Assembly: GCA_023425025.1 (NCBI GenBank)
Contig: JAFADG010000011.1
Coordinates: 1 to 51,253, forward strand
Source of the DNA: Bacillota bacterium
GTDB taxonomy: Bacteria; Bacillota; Clostridia; Christensenellales; Aristaeellaceae
DNA length: 51,253 nt
Reading direction: 5' to 3'
The notes under the pieces were generated by a model. It was not told the origin of the DNA. It did not search any database and was given only the letters and a program-made list of their open reading frames with translations. Below are positions 40,963-50,077 of this stretch, one piece after another; position 1 is the stretch's first letter, and the number at the start of each line of letters is the position of its first letter. A program made the translations under genes and the position numbers.

Positions 40963-41459
40963 TGCTTGCACTCCTCTCCCGCCGGACAGGCCAGCTGCTT
41001 CAATTGATCGCGCAGCTGAGCCGCCTCTTCAAAATTTTCCGCCGCCACCGCCAGATCCATACGGCTGCGAAGGCTGGCAATCAGCTTCTTTTTCTCCTGG
41101 GCCTGGGAACTGACGGCCGGCATCCGCCCGGCATGCTGCGAACGGCCATGAATGCGCAAAAGCAGCGGCTTCAACTGTTCCCTGAATTCCTCATAGCATT
41201 GGGCGCAGCCCAGCTTGCCCGTCTTTTGAAATTCCTCATACGTCAGGTGGCACCTGGAGCAAGAAAGCTTGAGCGCTTTTTCCTCATGATTGATGGAAGC
41301 TATCAGGGAAGACAGGAAGCCCTGAATGTCGCCCTGCTGGATGCTGTTTTGAATTTTGCTGACGCAGCCTTTGCACAGGTGCCGTGTCGCGGTTTCTCCG
41401 TTCACCAGTACGGTGATGACTACCGTTGCCGGGTTCTGGCTGCATTCTTCACATAACAT
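40959..41459 (-). CDS. mcsA: McsA, zinc-finger activator of McsB
   Basis: A 166-residue protein with four C-x2-C motifs: CEEC, CKGC, CSRC and CAQC, forming two zinc fingers, followed by a C-terminal UVR motif (LRSRMDLAVAAENFEEAAQLRDQLKQL, in part). McsA stimulates McsB kinase and has a role in metal stress. AAGGAG precedes the start. It sits between ctsR and mcsB, as in other Bacillota. Confidence 0.96.
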   Translation of the reverse strand: MLCEECSQNPATVVITVLVNGETATRHLCKGCVSKIQNSIQQGDIQGFLSSLIASINHEEKALKLSCSRCHLTYEEFQKTGKLGCAQCYEEFREQLKPLLLRIHGRSQHAGRMPAVSSQAQEKKKLIASLRSRMDLAVAAENFEEAAQLRDQLKQLACPAGEECKQ

Positions 41460-41489
41460 AATAGTCTCCTTACGGCGCGCAGCGCCTCG

Positions 41490-41975
41490 TCACTGATTGT
41501 CCGCCGGTCGGCGGCTTATCTGGGCTACGGTCAGCAGCATGCTCCGAAGAATCCTGGCCCTGGCCGCGTCCTTTAACGCATTGGGCAAGGGCAGGGAAAG
41601 CGCCCGCTGGGAGATGGCGGAAACCATCAATTGGGCCCCTTCCAGGGAGACAAACCCCCGTTCCCGAAGCTGCCCGATCAGGTGCATGGCTTCCGTTTCG
41701 CCGATGGCTTCGCCTATCCGCTCGTGGATGAGGTACAAAAGGTGCTCCCCGGCGCTTTGTTCCATACGCACGATGCGGATATATCCGCCGCCGCCTCTTC
41801 TGCTCTCTATAATATATCCATGGTCGGGGGTAAAACGTGTGGCCAGCACGTAATTGATCTGCGATGGCGCACAATTGAAATATTCCGCCAGTTCATTGCG
41901 CTTCAACTCCACTTCCGGCTCATCCTGTTGGAGCATGGCTTTGATGAACTGTTCTATCGTATCACTAAGCCGCAT
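41490..41975 (-). CDS. ctsR: Class III heat-shock repressor CtsR
   Basis: A 161-residue repressor: N-terminal winged helix-turn-helix (VELKRNELAEYFNCAPSQINYVLATRF region), the beta-wing with its glycine-rich tip (RRGGGGYIRI), whose Arg contacts DNA and acts as thermosensor, and a C-terminal dimerisation/McsB-responsive domain. It represses its own operon and other clp genes. The ATG at 41975 has GAGG eight bases upstream; a TTG one codon earlier is less likely. A CtsR box lies at 42006-42022. Confidence 0.97.
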   Translation of the reverse strand: MRLSDTIEQFIKAMLQQDEPEVELKRNELAEYFNCAPSQINYVLATRFTPDHGYIIESRRGGGGYIRIVRMEQSAGEHLLYLIHERIGEAIGETEAMHLIGQLRERGFVSLEGAQLMVSAISQRALSLPLPNALKDAARARILRSMLLTVAQISRRPADNQ

Positions 41976-42005
41976 CAAACATCCCTCGTTTCCCGGTCAA
42001 AATTC

Positions 42006-42022
42006 TCTGACTATCTTTGACC
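42006..42022 (-). promoter_or_regulatory. CtsR operator
   Basis: On the minus strand: GGTCAAA-GAT-AGTCAGA, matching the CtsR tandem heptad (A/G)GTCAAA-N3-(A/G)GTCAAA with one or two changes in the second half. It lies at the predicted transcription start, just below the -10 box. A further GGTCAAA at 41995-42001 faces the other way. Confidence 0.85.
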
Positions 42023-42028
42023 AATACC

Positions 42029-42057
42029 ATTGTACCATGCGGCAGCCAAAAAATCAA
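42029..42057 (-). promoter_or_regulatory. Promoter of the ctsR operon
   Basis: On the minus strand: TTGATT (42057-42052), 17-base spacer, TACAAT (42034-42029). Confidence 0.8.
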
Positions 42058-42211
42058 TCGCTTTTAATATACCCGCTCCGGACGCCGGCGCATCACGCAA
42101 ATGAACGAAGTAGAACCAGTATTCATGTAAAAAACACAAAAAATGCATATACAAATATGTTCCATGCATGGTAATATTAGTCTATATCGTCTGTATGCGG
42201 GGAGGGATAAT

Positions 42212-43606
42212 ATGAATACCAAATTTGGTAAAGGTTTGATTGCCTGGTTGTCTGTCCTTTGCTTGTGCTTCCTATCCGTTGTGGTTGCTCCGTCCGCCTT
42301 GGCCGTTGTAACCGACGACATCACGTCGGAGAGCCTCAATTCCCCCACGGCCATCACCGCGGGAAAGTCCTTCGCGTTAAAAGGCGTCGTTACGTCCATG
42401 GAAAGCAAAATCATAAGGCTGGAAGCGGGCGTATACCAAAACGGAAAAATGGTTACCGGCCGAAGCTGGAACCCCAACGCCAAGAGCGTGGATTTCCGCT
42501 GGTACGTGAATCCCTATGTGGTATTTGGCAAGCTTTCCGCCGGCAGCTATTCCTACAAGGTGACCGCCACAAACAATTCTGTCAAAAAAACGCTGTTGGA
42601 CGCAAGCTTTGAAGTCACCCCCGCGCCCGCCGTGTCCGACAACCTATCGGCCACCGGATGCAATTTCCCCGAATCGCTGACAAAAGGCAAAGGCTTTTCC
42701 CTGCGCGGGGTGATTGCGTCGCAGTCCTCCAAAATCATAAAGCTGCAGGCCGGCGTGTTTGACGGAAACGGCAATATGATCACCGGCCGCTCCTACAACC
42801 CCAAGGCCAAGAGCGTGGACCTGCGCTGGACGGTCAATCCCCATGTGAAATTCGGCACGCTCGGCGCCGGTACCTACACCTATAAGATCATTGCCGCCAA
42901 CGCCGCGGGAGAGCAGACGCTGCTGAACGAAACGTTTGAAGTAGCCGCCCCCGATCCCGTGTCCGACGATCTGAGCGCATCGGGCTGCAACTACCCTGCT
43001 GAAATCGTTAAGGGCAAGGGTTTTTCCTTGCGCGGCGTCGTCAAATCACAGTCTTCAAAGCTGACCAACCTGACGGCCGGCGTGTACGATGAAGACGGCA
43101 ACCTGGTCACAGGGCGCTCCTTCAATCCCAAGGCCAAGGTTGTGGATTTGCGCTGGCTGGTCAATCCGTACGTGAAGTTTGGTTCTCTTGCTGTGGGCGC
43201 ATACACCTATCAGATTACAGCCACCAACGCCGCGGGGTCGAAAACGCTTTTGAGCGAGACATTCACGGTCGTAGCCGCCCCCGCCGCATCAGACAAGCTT
43301 TCGTCCTCCGGCCTGAACGCGCCGACCCTGCTGATCAAGGGCCGCGGCTTTGCCCTAAAAGGCGTCGTATCCTCGCAGACATCCAAGATCACCAATCTGA
43401 CAGCCGGCGTTTTTGACGCCAACGGCAATATGCTCACGGGCCGTTCCTTCAACCCCAAAGCCAAGTCGGTGGATCTGCGCTGGTACATCGATCCCCACGT
43501 AAAATTCGGCGCGCTGGGCATCGGCGCCTACACCTACAAGGTCATCGCCACCAACGATGCCGGCGCCAGCACGCTGCTGGAAGCGGCTTTTGAAGTGGTG
43601 GAATAA
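42212..43606 (+). CDS. Exported protein of four tandem ~105-residue repeats
   Basis: A 464-residue protein with a signal peptide (cleavage likely after APSALA, residue ~31) and four tandem repeats. Each repeat runs: SD-x-LS-x-SG-x-N-x-P, KGxxFxLxGVV, SKI-x-L-x-AGV-D-x-x-GN, TGRSxNPKAKSVDLRW, KFGxLxxGxYTYK, ATNAAG, TLL, FEV. These are beta-sandwich-like modules found in exported clostridial proteins; function is unknown. There is no catalytic domain, LPxTG or SLH anchor, so it may be a secreted adhesin or wall-associated protein. The start at 42212 follows GGGGAGGG. Confidence 0.85.
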   Translation: MNTKFGKGLIAWLSVLCLCFLSVVVAPSALAVVTDDITSESLNSPTAITAGKSFALKGVVTSMESKIIRLEAGVYQNGKMVTGRSWNPNAKSVDFRWYVNPYVVFGKLSAGSYSYKVTATNNSVKKTLLDASFEVTPAPAVSDNLSATGCNFPESLTKGKGFSLRGVIASQSSKIIKLQAGVFDGNGNMITGRSYNPKAKSVDLRWTVNPHVKFGTLGAGTYTYKIIAANAAGEQTLLNETFEVAAPDPVSDDLSASGCNYPAEIVKGKGFSLRGVVKSQSSKLTNLTAGVYDEDGNLVTGRSFNPKAKVVDLRWLVNPYVKFGSLAVGAYTYQITATNAAGSKTLLSETFTVVAAPAASDKLSSSGLNAPTLLIKGRGFALKGVVSSQTSKITNLTAGVFDANGNMLTGRSFNPKAKSVDLRWYIDPHVKFGALGIGAYTYKVIATNDAGASTLLEAAFEVVE

Positions 43607-43684
43607 TACTAATTCCAAACATTATTTCGTCGTTGCGGCAGTACTTTTCGCCGCTTTGGACGAAATAATGTTTTCCATTAGTAT
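43606..43684. repeat. 79-bp imperfect palindrome
   Basis: Three nested stem blocks: ATACTAAT/ATTAGTAT, AAACATTATTTCGTC/GACGAAATAATGTTT and GCGGC/GCCGC, with a 10-base loop. It begins at the stop codon of the repeat protein. It is too long and lacks the T-run of a terminator, and a separate terminator follows, so it looks like a dispersed palindromic element. Confidence 0.75.
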
Positions 43685-43695
43685 AAACTGAAACA

Positions 43696-43744
43696 GTACA
43701 AAACGACTCCTCCCGGTGTATTGCCGGGAGGAGTCGTTTTGTAC
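43696..43744. terminator. Bidirectional terminator
   Basis: A perfect 21-bp stem beginning GTACAAAACGACTCC with a 7-base loop, then GTTTTTTAC on the plus side. It separates the repeat-protein gene from the convergent flotillin remnant and hfl genes. Confidence 0.85.
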
Positions 43745-43751
43745 AAGTTTT

Positions 43752-44177
43752 TTACTTTTCAGCCGCTTCCGACGCAGCCTTGCCGATGAGCCCGCCTATG
43801 GTAACATCCTTGAGCATTTTGGGAATGTCAATGCCCACAGCTTCCTTGATGGATTCAAAGGTTTGCAGCATGGTCCCGGAAACACCCTTGGCCATATTGG
43901 TGGCCCCGCCTTCGCCAAAGAGGATGATCTTGTCGGTTTTTGAAAGCGGCTCGCTGACGGCCTTGGCGATTTCCGGCATGCGGCTGATCACCATTTCCAG
44001 CATGGCGGCCTGACCATATTGCTTCATGGCTTCCGCCTTGCGCAAAATCGCTTCCGCTTCGGCTTCGCCCTTGAGCTTGATGGCCTCCGCCTCGTTGCGG
44101 GCCACTACCAGCGCGGCCTCCGCTTCTTTTTGCGCCTTAAAGTGCCACAGCCACCCAGATGCGTATGGAGCCGCCAT
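43752..44177 (-). pseudogene. C-terminal remnant of a flotillin
   Basis: A frame of 141 codons. Residues ~14-141 match the flotillin C-terminal region: EA-rich coiled coil (ARNEAEAIKLKGEAEAEAIL), EAMKQYGQAAMLEMVISRMPEIAKAVSEPLSKTDKIIL (in parts) and the VGIDIPKM tail. The whole N-terminal membrane/SPFH part (~350 residues) is missing. The first 13 codons are unrelated, and no ribosome-binding site precedes the ATG. This indicates a deletion that fused unrelated DNA to the gene's 3' end. It lies downstream of hflC on the same strand and might still be transcribed. Confidence 0.75.
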
Positions 44178-44257
44178 CGTTCAGGTACCCGCGGGAATCA
44201 AACACGCCCAACCACCCCTACCCTCATTTTACGGATCGCATCGATCATGAAGGACGG

Positions 44258-45289
44258 TTATTTCTGCGTTGCCCAGGCCAGCAGGTCCTTCCACAGGGGA
44301 TGCTCCTTGTCCAGCACCAGGGTGCTGTTTTCATCAATGGCCGTTTCCAGCGCTCTGAGCGAGCGCCAGTAGCTGAAAAAAGTTTCGTCAATGCTATAGG
44401 ATTTTGCATAGATCTCCAAAGCGGCGGCATCGCCATCGCCCCTTACGCGGCCGGCTTCACTGACCGCGTCGGCTTCCAGCTTTCTGGCTTCCAGATCGGC
44501 GTTGGCAACGACCTTCAAATACTCTTCCTGACCCTCGCTTCGCGTTTGCTGGGCCACCTTGGCCCGGTCGGCCTGCATGCGCGCATAGGTGCTGTCAATG
44601 TTTGCCGGCGGCAGGGAGGTGCGGTGAATTTGTATATCCTTCACTTCAATGCCCCGCAGGCACATATCCTTGTTGATAGCAATCAGCGCGTCCGCCAGCG
44701 TCGCGTTCAAAGCGTCCTTGTTGCTGACAAAATCATCCGCCATCATGCGGTTGATGGACTGCACGATCACAGGCGCGATCAAATTATCCAGCTGGTTTTC
44801 CGCCGTCACCATATTGCCAAGCTTCAGGCTGAACAAGGCCGGATCGGCGATATGCCACTGCGCGAAGGTGGATATAAAATACTGCTTCTTTTCCTTGGTG
44901 TTTACCTTTGTGCTGTCAGACACATAGGTATACAGCCTGGAGGAGTAGCGTTCCACCTTGTCGACAAACGGCATCTTGAATTGCAGGCCGCTGCCGATAA
45001 CAATCTGAACATCCTCGGACATCGACAATTCCTTTTCCAGTTCCTCCGCGTAGGTTTCATGAAAGTCATTTTCACTGTTGATCACAATGCGCTTGATGAC
45101 TCCGAACCGGCTGACAAAAGCCTGCTCCGCTTCCCCGACGATGAACACGCATTCATTGATCAATACCAGAAGGGCGATCAGAATGATTCCGCCTACCACC
45201 AGCCGCCGGCCGTTCTTGCGGGCGAAGGATTTCAGCTGTTCGGTTTCATAATTGATGGGCCTTTGATAATTCGTTTGTCCGCCTTGCAT
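44258..45289 (-). CDS. hflC: SPFH-domain protein HflC-like
   Basis: A 343-residue membrane protein: cytoplasmic N-tail, one membrane span (~40-60, LVVGGIILIALLVLINECVF), then the SPFH/band 7 domain and a C-terminal helix. HflC with HflK forms large cages around FtsH and modulates membrane protein turnover. The start ATG 45289 is five bases after the hflK stop; GGGAGGGA lies upstream. The order hflK-hflC is as in other bacteria. No ftsH is in the window. Confidence 0.85.
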   Translation of the reverse strand: MQGGQTNYQRPINYETEQLKSFARKNGRRLVVGGIILIALLVLINECVFIVGEAEQAFVSRFGVIKRIVINSENDFHETYAEELEKELSMSEDVQIVIGSGLQFKMPFVDKVERYSSRLYTYVSDSTKVNTKEKKQYFISTFAQWHIADPALFSLKLGNMVTAENQLDNLIAPVIVQSINRMMADDFVSNKDALNATLADALIAINKDMCLRGIEVKDIQIHRTSLPPANIDSTYARMQADRAKVAQQTRSEGQEEYLKVVANADLEARKLEADAVSEAGRVRGDGDAAALEIYAKSYSIDETFFSYWRSLRALETAIDENSTLVLDKEHPLWKDLLAWATQK

Positions 45290-45294
45290 CAAAA

Positions 45295-46263
45295 TCACTC
45301 CCTCCCGGTGGATAGGGCAGCATCGCTGACTGCCGTTCCGTTGTTCAAATCAAGTACCTTCAGCACATCGCTGCCGTTGTCCGCGACGATGATCTTGCCG
45401 CTGTTTTTCAAAATGTTTTCCATTGTTTCAATCAAAAGCCTCTGCCTTGTGATTTGGGGGGCAGCCTTGTACTTTTCATATACCGCGTTGAACACAGCCA
45501 CTTCCGCTTCCGCCTTGGCTACGGTCTCCGCCTGATAAGCCTGGGCTTCCTGCAAAAGCTGATAGGCCTTGGACCTTGCCGTCGGCAATATCTCGTTCTT
45601 GTACTTTTCCGCTTCATCCAGGCGCTTTGTCATTTCGTTCTTGGCGTTGTTAACATCTTCATAGGCGGCGGTCACAGCGGAAGGAACGGAAATGTTTTGT
45701 ATCCTTACGCTGTTGATTTTGACGCCCATGTCATAGCTGTCCACAATGCTCTGGAACTCGGGCAGTACATCGCGTTCGATATCTTCCTTGTTCAAAAGCG
45801 CGTTGTCGAGCGTCAGGTTTTGGATGTTTCTGCGGATCACAGCCTCAAAGGCCATCTGCAAAGTGCCTTGCGGATTGTCAATGTCAAAATGGTATTGCTT
45901 CACATCGCGGATGGTGTACTGATAAATCGCTTCCAGCGAAACGATGCTGTTGTCGTTGGTGAGCATGACGCCTTCCGTTTCATTGTCCACATACATGGAT
46001 GCACGGCCGGCGGAGCCTTGCTTTGTCGTCCGGAATCCATATTCCATGGTATGGATCGTCGTAACGCTTTCACTGATAATGCTCTGGACAAAAGGTATGC
46101 GGAAATAAAGTCCCGGCCCGTGTGTCGCCGTCACACGGCCGAACGTGACAACCAAGGCCTCCTCGCCCTGGCCGACACGGTAAAAGCCGCTGAAGAGAAT
46201 GATGCCCGCAAGCACGATCACAACCAGTATAACCTTCAGCTTGCCCGATAGTTTGGTGTGCAT
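45295..46263 (-). CDS. hflK: SPFH-domain protein HflK-like
   Basis: A 322-residue protein with an N-terminal membrane span (~8-27, VILVVIVLAGIILFSGFY), then a band 7 domain (GQGEEALVVTFGRVTATHGPGLYFRIPF region) and a helical segment (NAKNEMTKRLDEAEKYKNEILPTARSKAYQLLQEAQAY region). The start at 46263 has AAGGAG eight bases upstream. It forms an operon with hflC. Its upstream region, shared with the divergent XRE-cupin gene, shows no clear minus-strand promoter. Confidence 0.85.
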   Translation of the reverse strand: MHTKLSGKLKVILVVIVLAGIILFSGFYRVGQGEEALVVTFGRVTATHGPGLYFRIPFVQSIISESVTTIHTMEYGFRTTKQGSAGRASMYVDNETEGVMLTNDNSIVSLEAIYQYTIRDVKQYHFDIDNPQGTLQMAFEAVIRRNIQNLTLDNALLNKEDIERDVLPEFQSIVDSYDMGVKINSVRIQNISVPSAVTAAYEDVNNAKNEMTKRLDEAEKYKNEILPTARSKAYQLLQEAQAYQAETVAKAEAEVAVFNAVYEKYKAAPQITRQRLLIETMENILKNSGKIIVADNGSDVLKVLDLNNGTAVSDAALSTGRE

Positions 46264-46457
46264 GGCTTAACTCCTTCCCATTTGCAAGGGGCCTGCGCCC
46301 GCTTTATAACGGGTTCAGCATACCATAAACAGGTGGTTTTGTATACAATGGCACACCCAATCATACGCAGGCGCATATGAAAGATGCATTGCGGCGCATA
46401 AACGTTTGAATACAAGCCCCGCCGCGGAAAAATTTCGGGAAATCTGTCGGCGGATTG

Positions 46458-46486
46458 TTGACACCCAATCCCATTTGTGGTTTAAT
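46458..46486 (+). promoter_or_regulatory. Promoter of the XRE-cupin / pot region
   Basis: TTGACA (46458-46463), 17-base spacer, TTTAAT (46481-46486). The predicted start is near 46493, giving a leader of ~115 bases. Confidence 0.7.
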
Positions 46487-46501
46487 AAGCCGTACCTTTT
46501 G

Positions 46502-46553
46502 GTTTACTTTTGCTAAACTCCCCACTTCGCTTTCCCGTTTAGCACCATTAAAC
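46502..46553 (+). promoter_or_regulatory. Two identical-format dyads, likely operators
   Basis: GTTTA-N7-TAAAC at 46502-46518 and again at 46537-46553, centres 35 bp apart, with different spacer bases. They lie just downstream of the predicted transcription start. Paired identical half-sites with unconserved spacers point to a dimeric regulator; the obvious candidate is the adjacent XRE-cupin protein acting on its own gene. Confidence 0.65.
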
Positions 46554-46608
46554 CCGCAGCGGTATTTTTTCTGTAAAACGGCTGCCTGTGATATAAGGAG
46601 ATGAGCCT

Positions 46609-47151
46609 GTGAAAATCGGTGAAAAGCTTCGCCGTCTGCGCATGCAGCGTGGCCTGACCCAGGAAGAACTGGCGGACCGGTGCGAACTGAGCAAGGGTTT
46701 CATTTCCCAGGTGGAAAGGGACCTGGCTTCCCCTTCCATCGCCACGCTCACCGACATGCTGGAATGCCTGGGCAGCAGCCTGCCTGCTTTTTTCAACGAC
46801 AAGGAAGCCGAAAAAGTGATCTACACCGCCCAGGATATGTTTGTGAAGGAAGATGCGGAAACGCTTCACGGCAGCATCACCTGGCTGGTGGCCAATGCCC
46901 AGAAAAACAGCATGGAGCCCATTTTGGTGGAAATGGCGGAGGGCGGCGAAACGCAGATACTTCCGCCCCATGACGGCGAGGAGTTTGGGTATGTGCTTTC
47001 CGGCAGCATTCAAATACTGCTTGGCGACAAGCGCCACAAGGCCAGGGCCGGCGACAGCTTCTGCCTGCACCCCCACGCCCCCCACCAACTGAAAAATACC
47101 GGCAAGACAAAAGCCAGGGTATTGTGGATTTCGACGCCGCCCATTTTTTGA
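46609..47151 (+). CDS. XRE-family regulator with C-terminal cupin domain
   Basis: A 180-residue protein: N-terminal helix-turn-helix (IGEKLRRLRMQRGLTQEELADRCELSKGFISQVE region, residues 1-60) and C-terminal cupin_2 sensor (EPILVEMAEGGETQ, EEFGYVLSGSIQILLGDKRHKARAGDSFCLHPHAPHQLKN region). This architecture (PuuR/SinR-cupin type) commonly controls polyamine uptake or catabolism. It starts at GTG with AAGGAG. It lies 43 bases before potA, as in many Clostridia, so it probably regulates potABCD in response to a polyamine. Confidence 0.92.
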   Translation: MKIGEKLRRLRMQRGLTQEELADRCELSKGFISQVERDLASPSIATLTDMLECLGSSLPAFFNDKEAEKVIYTAQDMFVKEDAETLHGSITWLVANAQKNSMEPILVEMAEGGETQILPPHDGEEFGYVLSGSIQILLGDKRHKARAGDSFCLHPHAPHQLKNTGKTKARVLWISTPPIF

Positions 47152-47194
47152 CGCGACGCTTTTGCGATTATTTGATTAAAGGAGACCACTCCTC

Positions 47195-48261
<1,067 letters not shown>

Positions 48262-48265
<4 letters not shown>

Positions 48266-49251
48266 TCAGCAGCATGCAGCTTCCGCCCTGGGCATGGTGG
48301 ATGATGGCGATGGGCCTTATCGGCTTTGCTGCGCTTGTTTTCTTTTCCATCCGCCGCAACAACGGCGTGAAGCGCTCGCTCTTCGCCTCCCCCTACTCCC
48401 TGTGGATGATACTGTTTACCTTACTGCCGGTGATCCTCATCGGCTATTACGCTTTCACCAACAAGGCCGGTACCTTTACGCTGGATAATTTCAGCCACTT
48501 CTGGGACAGTAACCACAGCAAAAACCAAATCTACGCCTCCATGGGCGAGCAGTACACATCCTACCTGCGCCGCGGCACGGTGAATGTGGACACGCTGGTA
48601 TATTCTATGTGGATGGCACTTTGGTGCACCGTTATCTGCCTGCTGCTGGGCTACCCTGCCGCGCTGTTTATGTCCGACAGGGATATGAAGATCGGCGGCA
48701 CCATCGTTGTGCTGTTCATCATCCCCATGTGGATGAATTTCCTGCTGCGCACAGTCGCCTGGATGTCCCTGCTGGAGGACCAGGGGCTGATCAACAGCAT
48801 TTTGCGGTCGCTGGGCTTGGGCAGCGCGCAGCTCATGTACAACAACGGCGCCGTGCTGCTGGGCATGGTCTACAACTTCCTGCCGTTTATGGTGTTCCCC
48901 ATTTACACCTCGCTGACCAAAATGGATACACGGCTGCTGGAGGCCGCCCAGGACCTGGGCGCCAACCACCTGCGCACCTTTTTGAAGGTCACGCTGCCGC
49001 TGAGCATTCCCGGCATCATTTCGGGCATCACCATGGTGTTCATGCCCTCCGTCACCACCTTCTTCATCCCAAGAATTCTGGGCGGCGGCAATACCATGAT
49101 GTTCGGCGACCTGATTGAAAACAAGTTTTTGACCGAGGGCAACTGGAACGTCGGCAGCGCCCTCAGCCTCATTATGATGGCGCTGATTTTGGTCAGCCTT
49201 GGCATACTGCGCAAGGCCGACCCGGAAGGCGAAGGGGGGAGCATGATTTGA
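48262..49251 (+). CDS. potB: Polyamine ABC transporter permease PotB
   Basis: A 329-residue permease with about seven membrane segments: an extra N-terminal one (~9-29, WAWWMMAMGLIGFAALVFFSI) precedes the usual six. The EAA loop appears as EAAQDLGANHLRTFLKVTLPLSIPGI, which couples to PotA. A TTG start at 48262 overlaps the potA stop (TTGA), with AAGGAGG ten bases upstream; an ATG at 48274 is the alternative. An expanded loop (SHFWDSNHSKNQIYASMGEQYTSYLRR region) lies between the early spans. Confidence 0.93.
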
Positions 49252-50051
49252 AGCGCTTCATCAAGCGGGCCTACCTTTCCCTCATTCTCCTGTTCCTGTA
49301 CATTCCCATCATTGTTTTGATTTTCCAGTCCTTCAACGGCGGCAAGAGCCGCGCCAAGTGGGAAGGCTTCTCCCTGCGCTGGTACGGCGCGCTGTTTGCG
49401 GACAGGTCCATCATGGATGCGCTGTATGTCACCCTGACCGTAGCCATCATCGCGGCTGCCGCGGCCACCATACTGGGTACGCTGGCCGCCATCGGCATCC
49501 ACGCCATGCGCAAACGGCCCCAAAGCTTTATGATGACCATGACCAACCTGCCCATGACCATGCCGGATATCGTAACCGGTATCTCGCTGATGCTTTTGTT
49601 CCTGTTTGCCAAGGTGGAACGGGGGTATGTGACCATGCTGTTGGCGCATATCACCTTCAATACGCCTTACGTCATTCTGTCAGTGCTGCCCAAGCTCAAG
49701 CAAATGAACAAGCACAGCTACGAGGCCGCCCTGGACCTTGGGGCCACGCCCGGCTATGCGCTTTTTCATGTGATCCTGCCGGAAATCAGCCCCGGCGTCA
49801 TCACCGGCGCGCTGCTGGCCTTCACCCTCTCGCTGGATGATTTCGTGATCAGCTACTTCACCACCAGCCCGCTGGTTCAAAACCTGTCCACGCTGATCTA
49901 TTCCAAGGCCCGCATCGGCATTGAGCCCACGCTGAACGCATTAAGCGCGCTGATGTTCGTGGCGCTGCTGCTTTTGTTGCTGGCGGTCAACCGCAGGACG
50001 TCTCCAAAGTCGAAAAGAAATGCATCCGATGCTCTGCGCCCCGGCGCATGA
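49248..50051 (+). CDS. potC: Polyamine ABC transporter permease PotC
   Basis: A 267-residue permease with six membrane segments and the EAA motif EAALDLGATPGYALFHVILPEISPGV. The start is TTG at 49248, overlapping the potB stop (TTGA), behind GGGGGGAG. It pairs with PotB to form the membrane channel. It is followed 26 bases later by potD, which has its own AAGGAGG. Confidence 0.94.
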   Translation: MKRFIKRAYLSLILLFLYIPIIVLIFQSFNGGKSRAKWEGFSLRWYGALFADRSIMDALYVTLTVAIIAAAAATILGTLAAIGIHAMRKRPQSFMMTMTNLPMTMPDIVTGISLMLLFLFAKVERGYVTMLLAHITFNTPYVILSVLPKLKQMNKHSYEAALDLGATPGYALFHVILPEISPGVITGALLAFTLSLDDFVISYFTTSPLVQNLSTLIYSKARIGIEPTLNALSALMFVALLLLLLAVNRRTSPKSKRNASDALRPGA

Positions 50052-50077
50052 CATAAAATCTTAAGGAGGTTTGACCC

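Noticed and set aside
42064..42483. Minus-strand frame upstream of and antisense to the four-repeat protein
   Set aside because: It overlaps the signal-peptide coding region of a well-supported gene and lacks any domain.
46513..47088. Minus-strand frame of 191 codons opposite the XRE-cupin gene
   Set aside because: Antisense shadow; it would cover the promoter-proximal dyads and has no recognisable domain.
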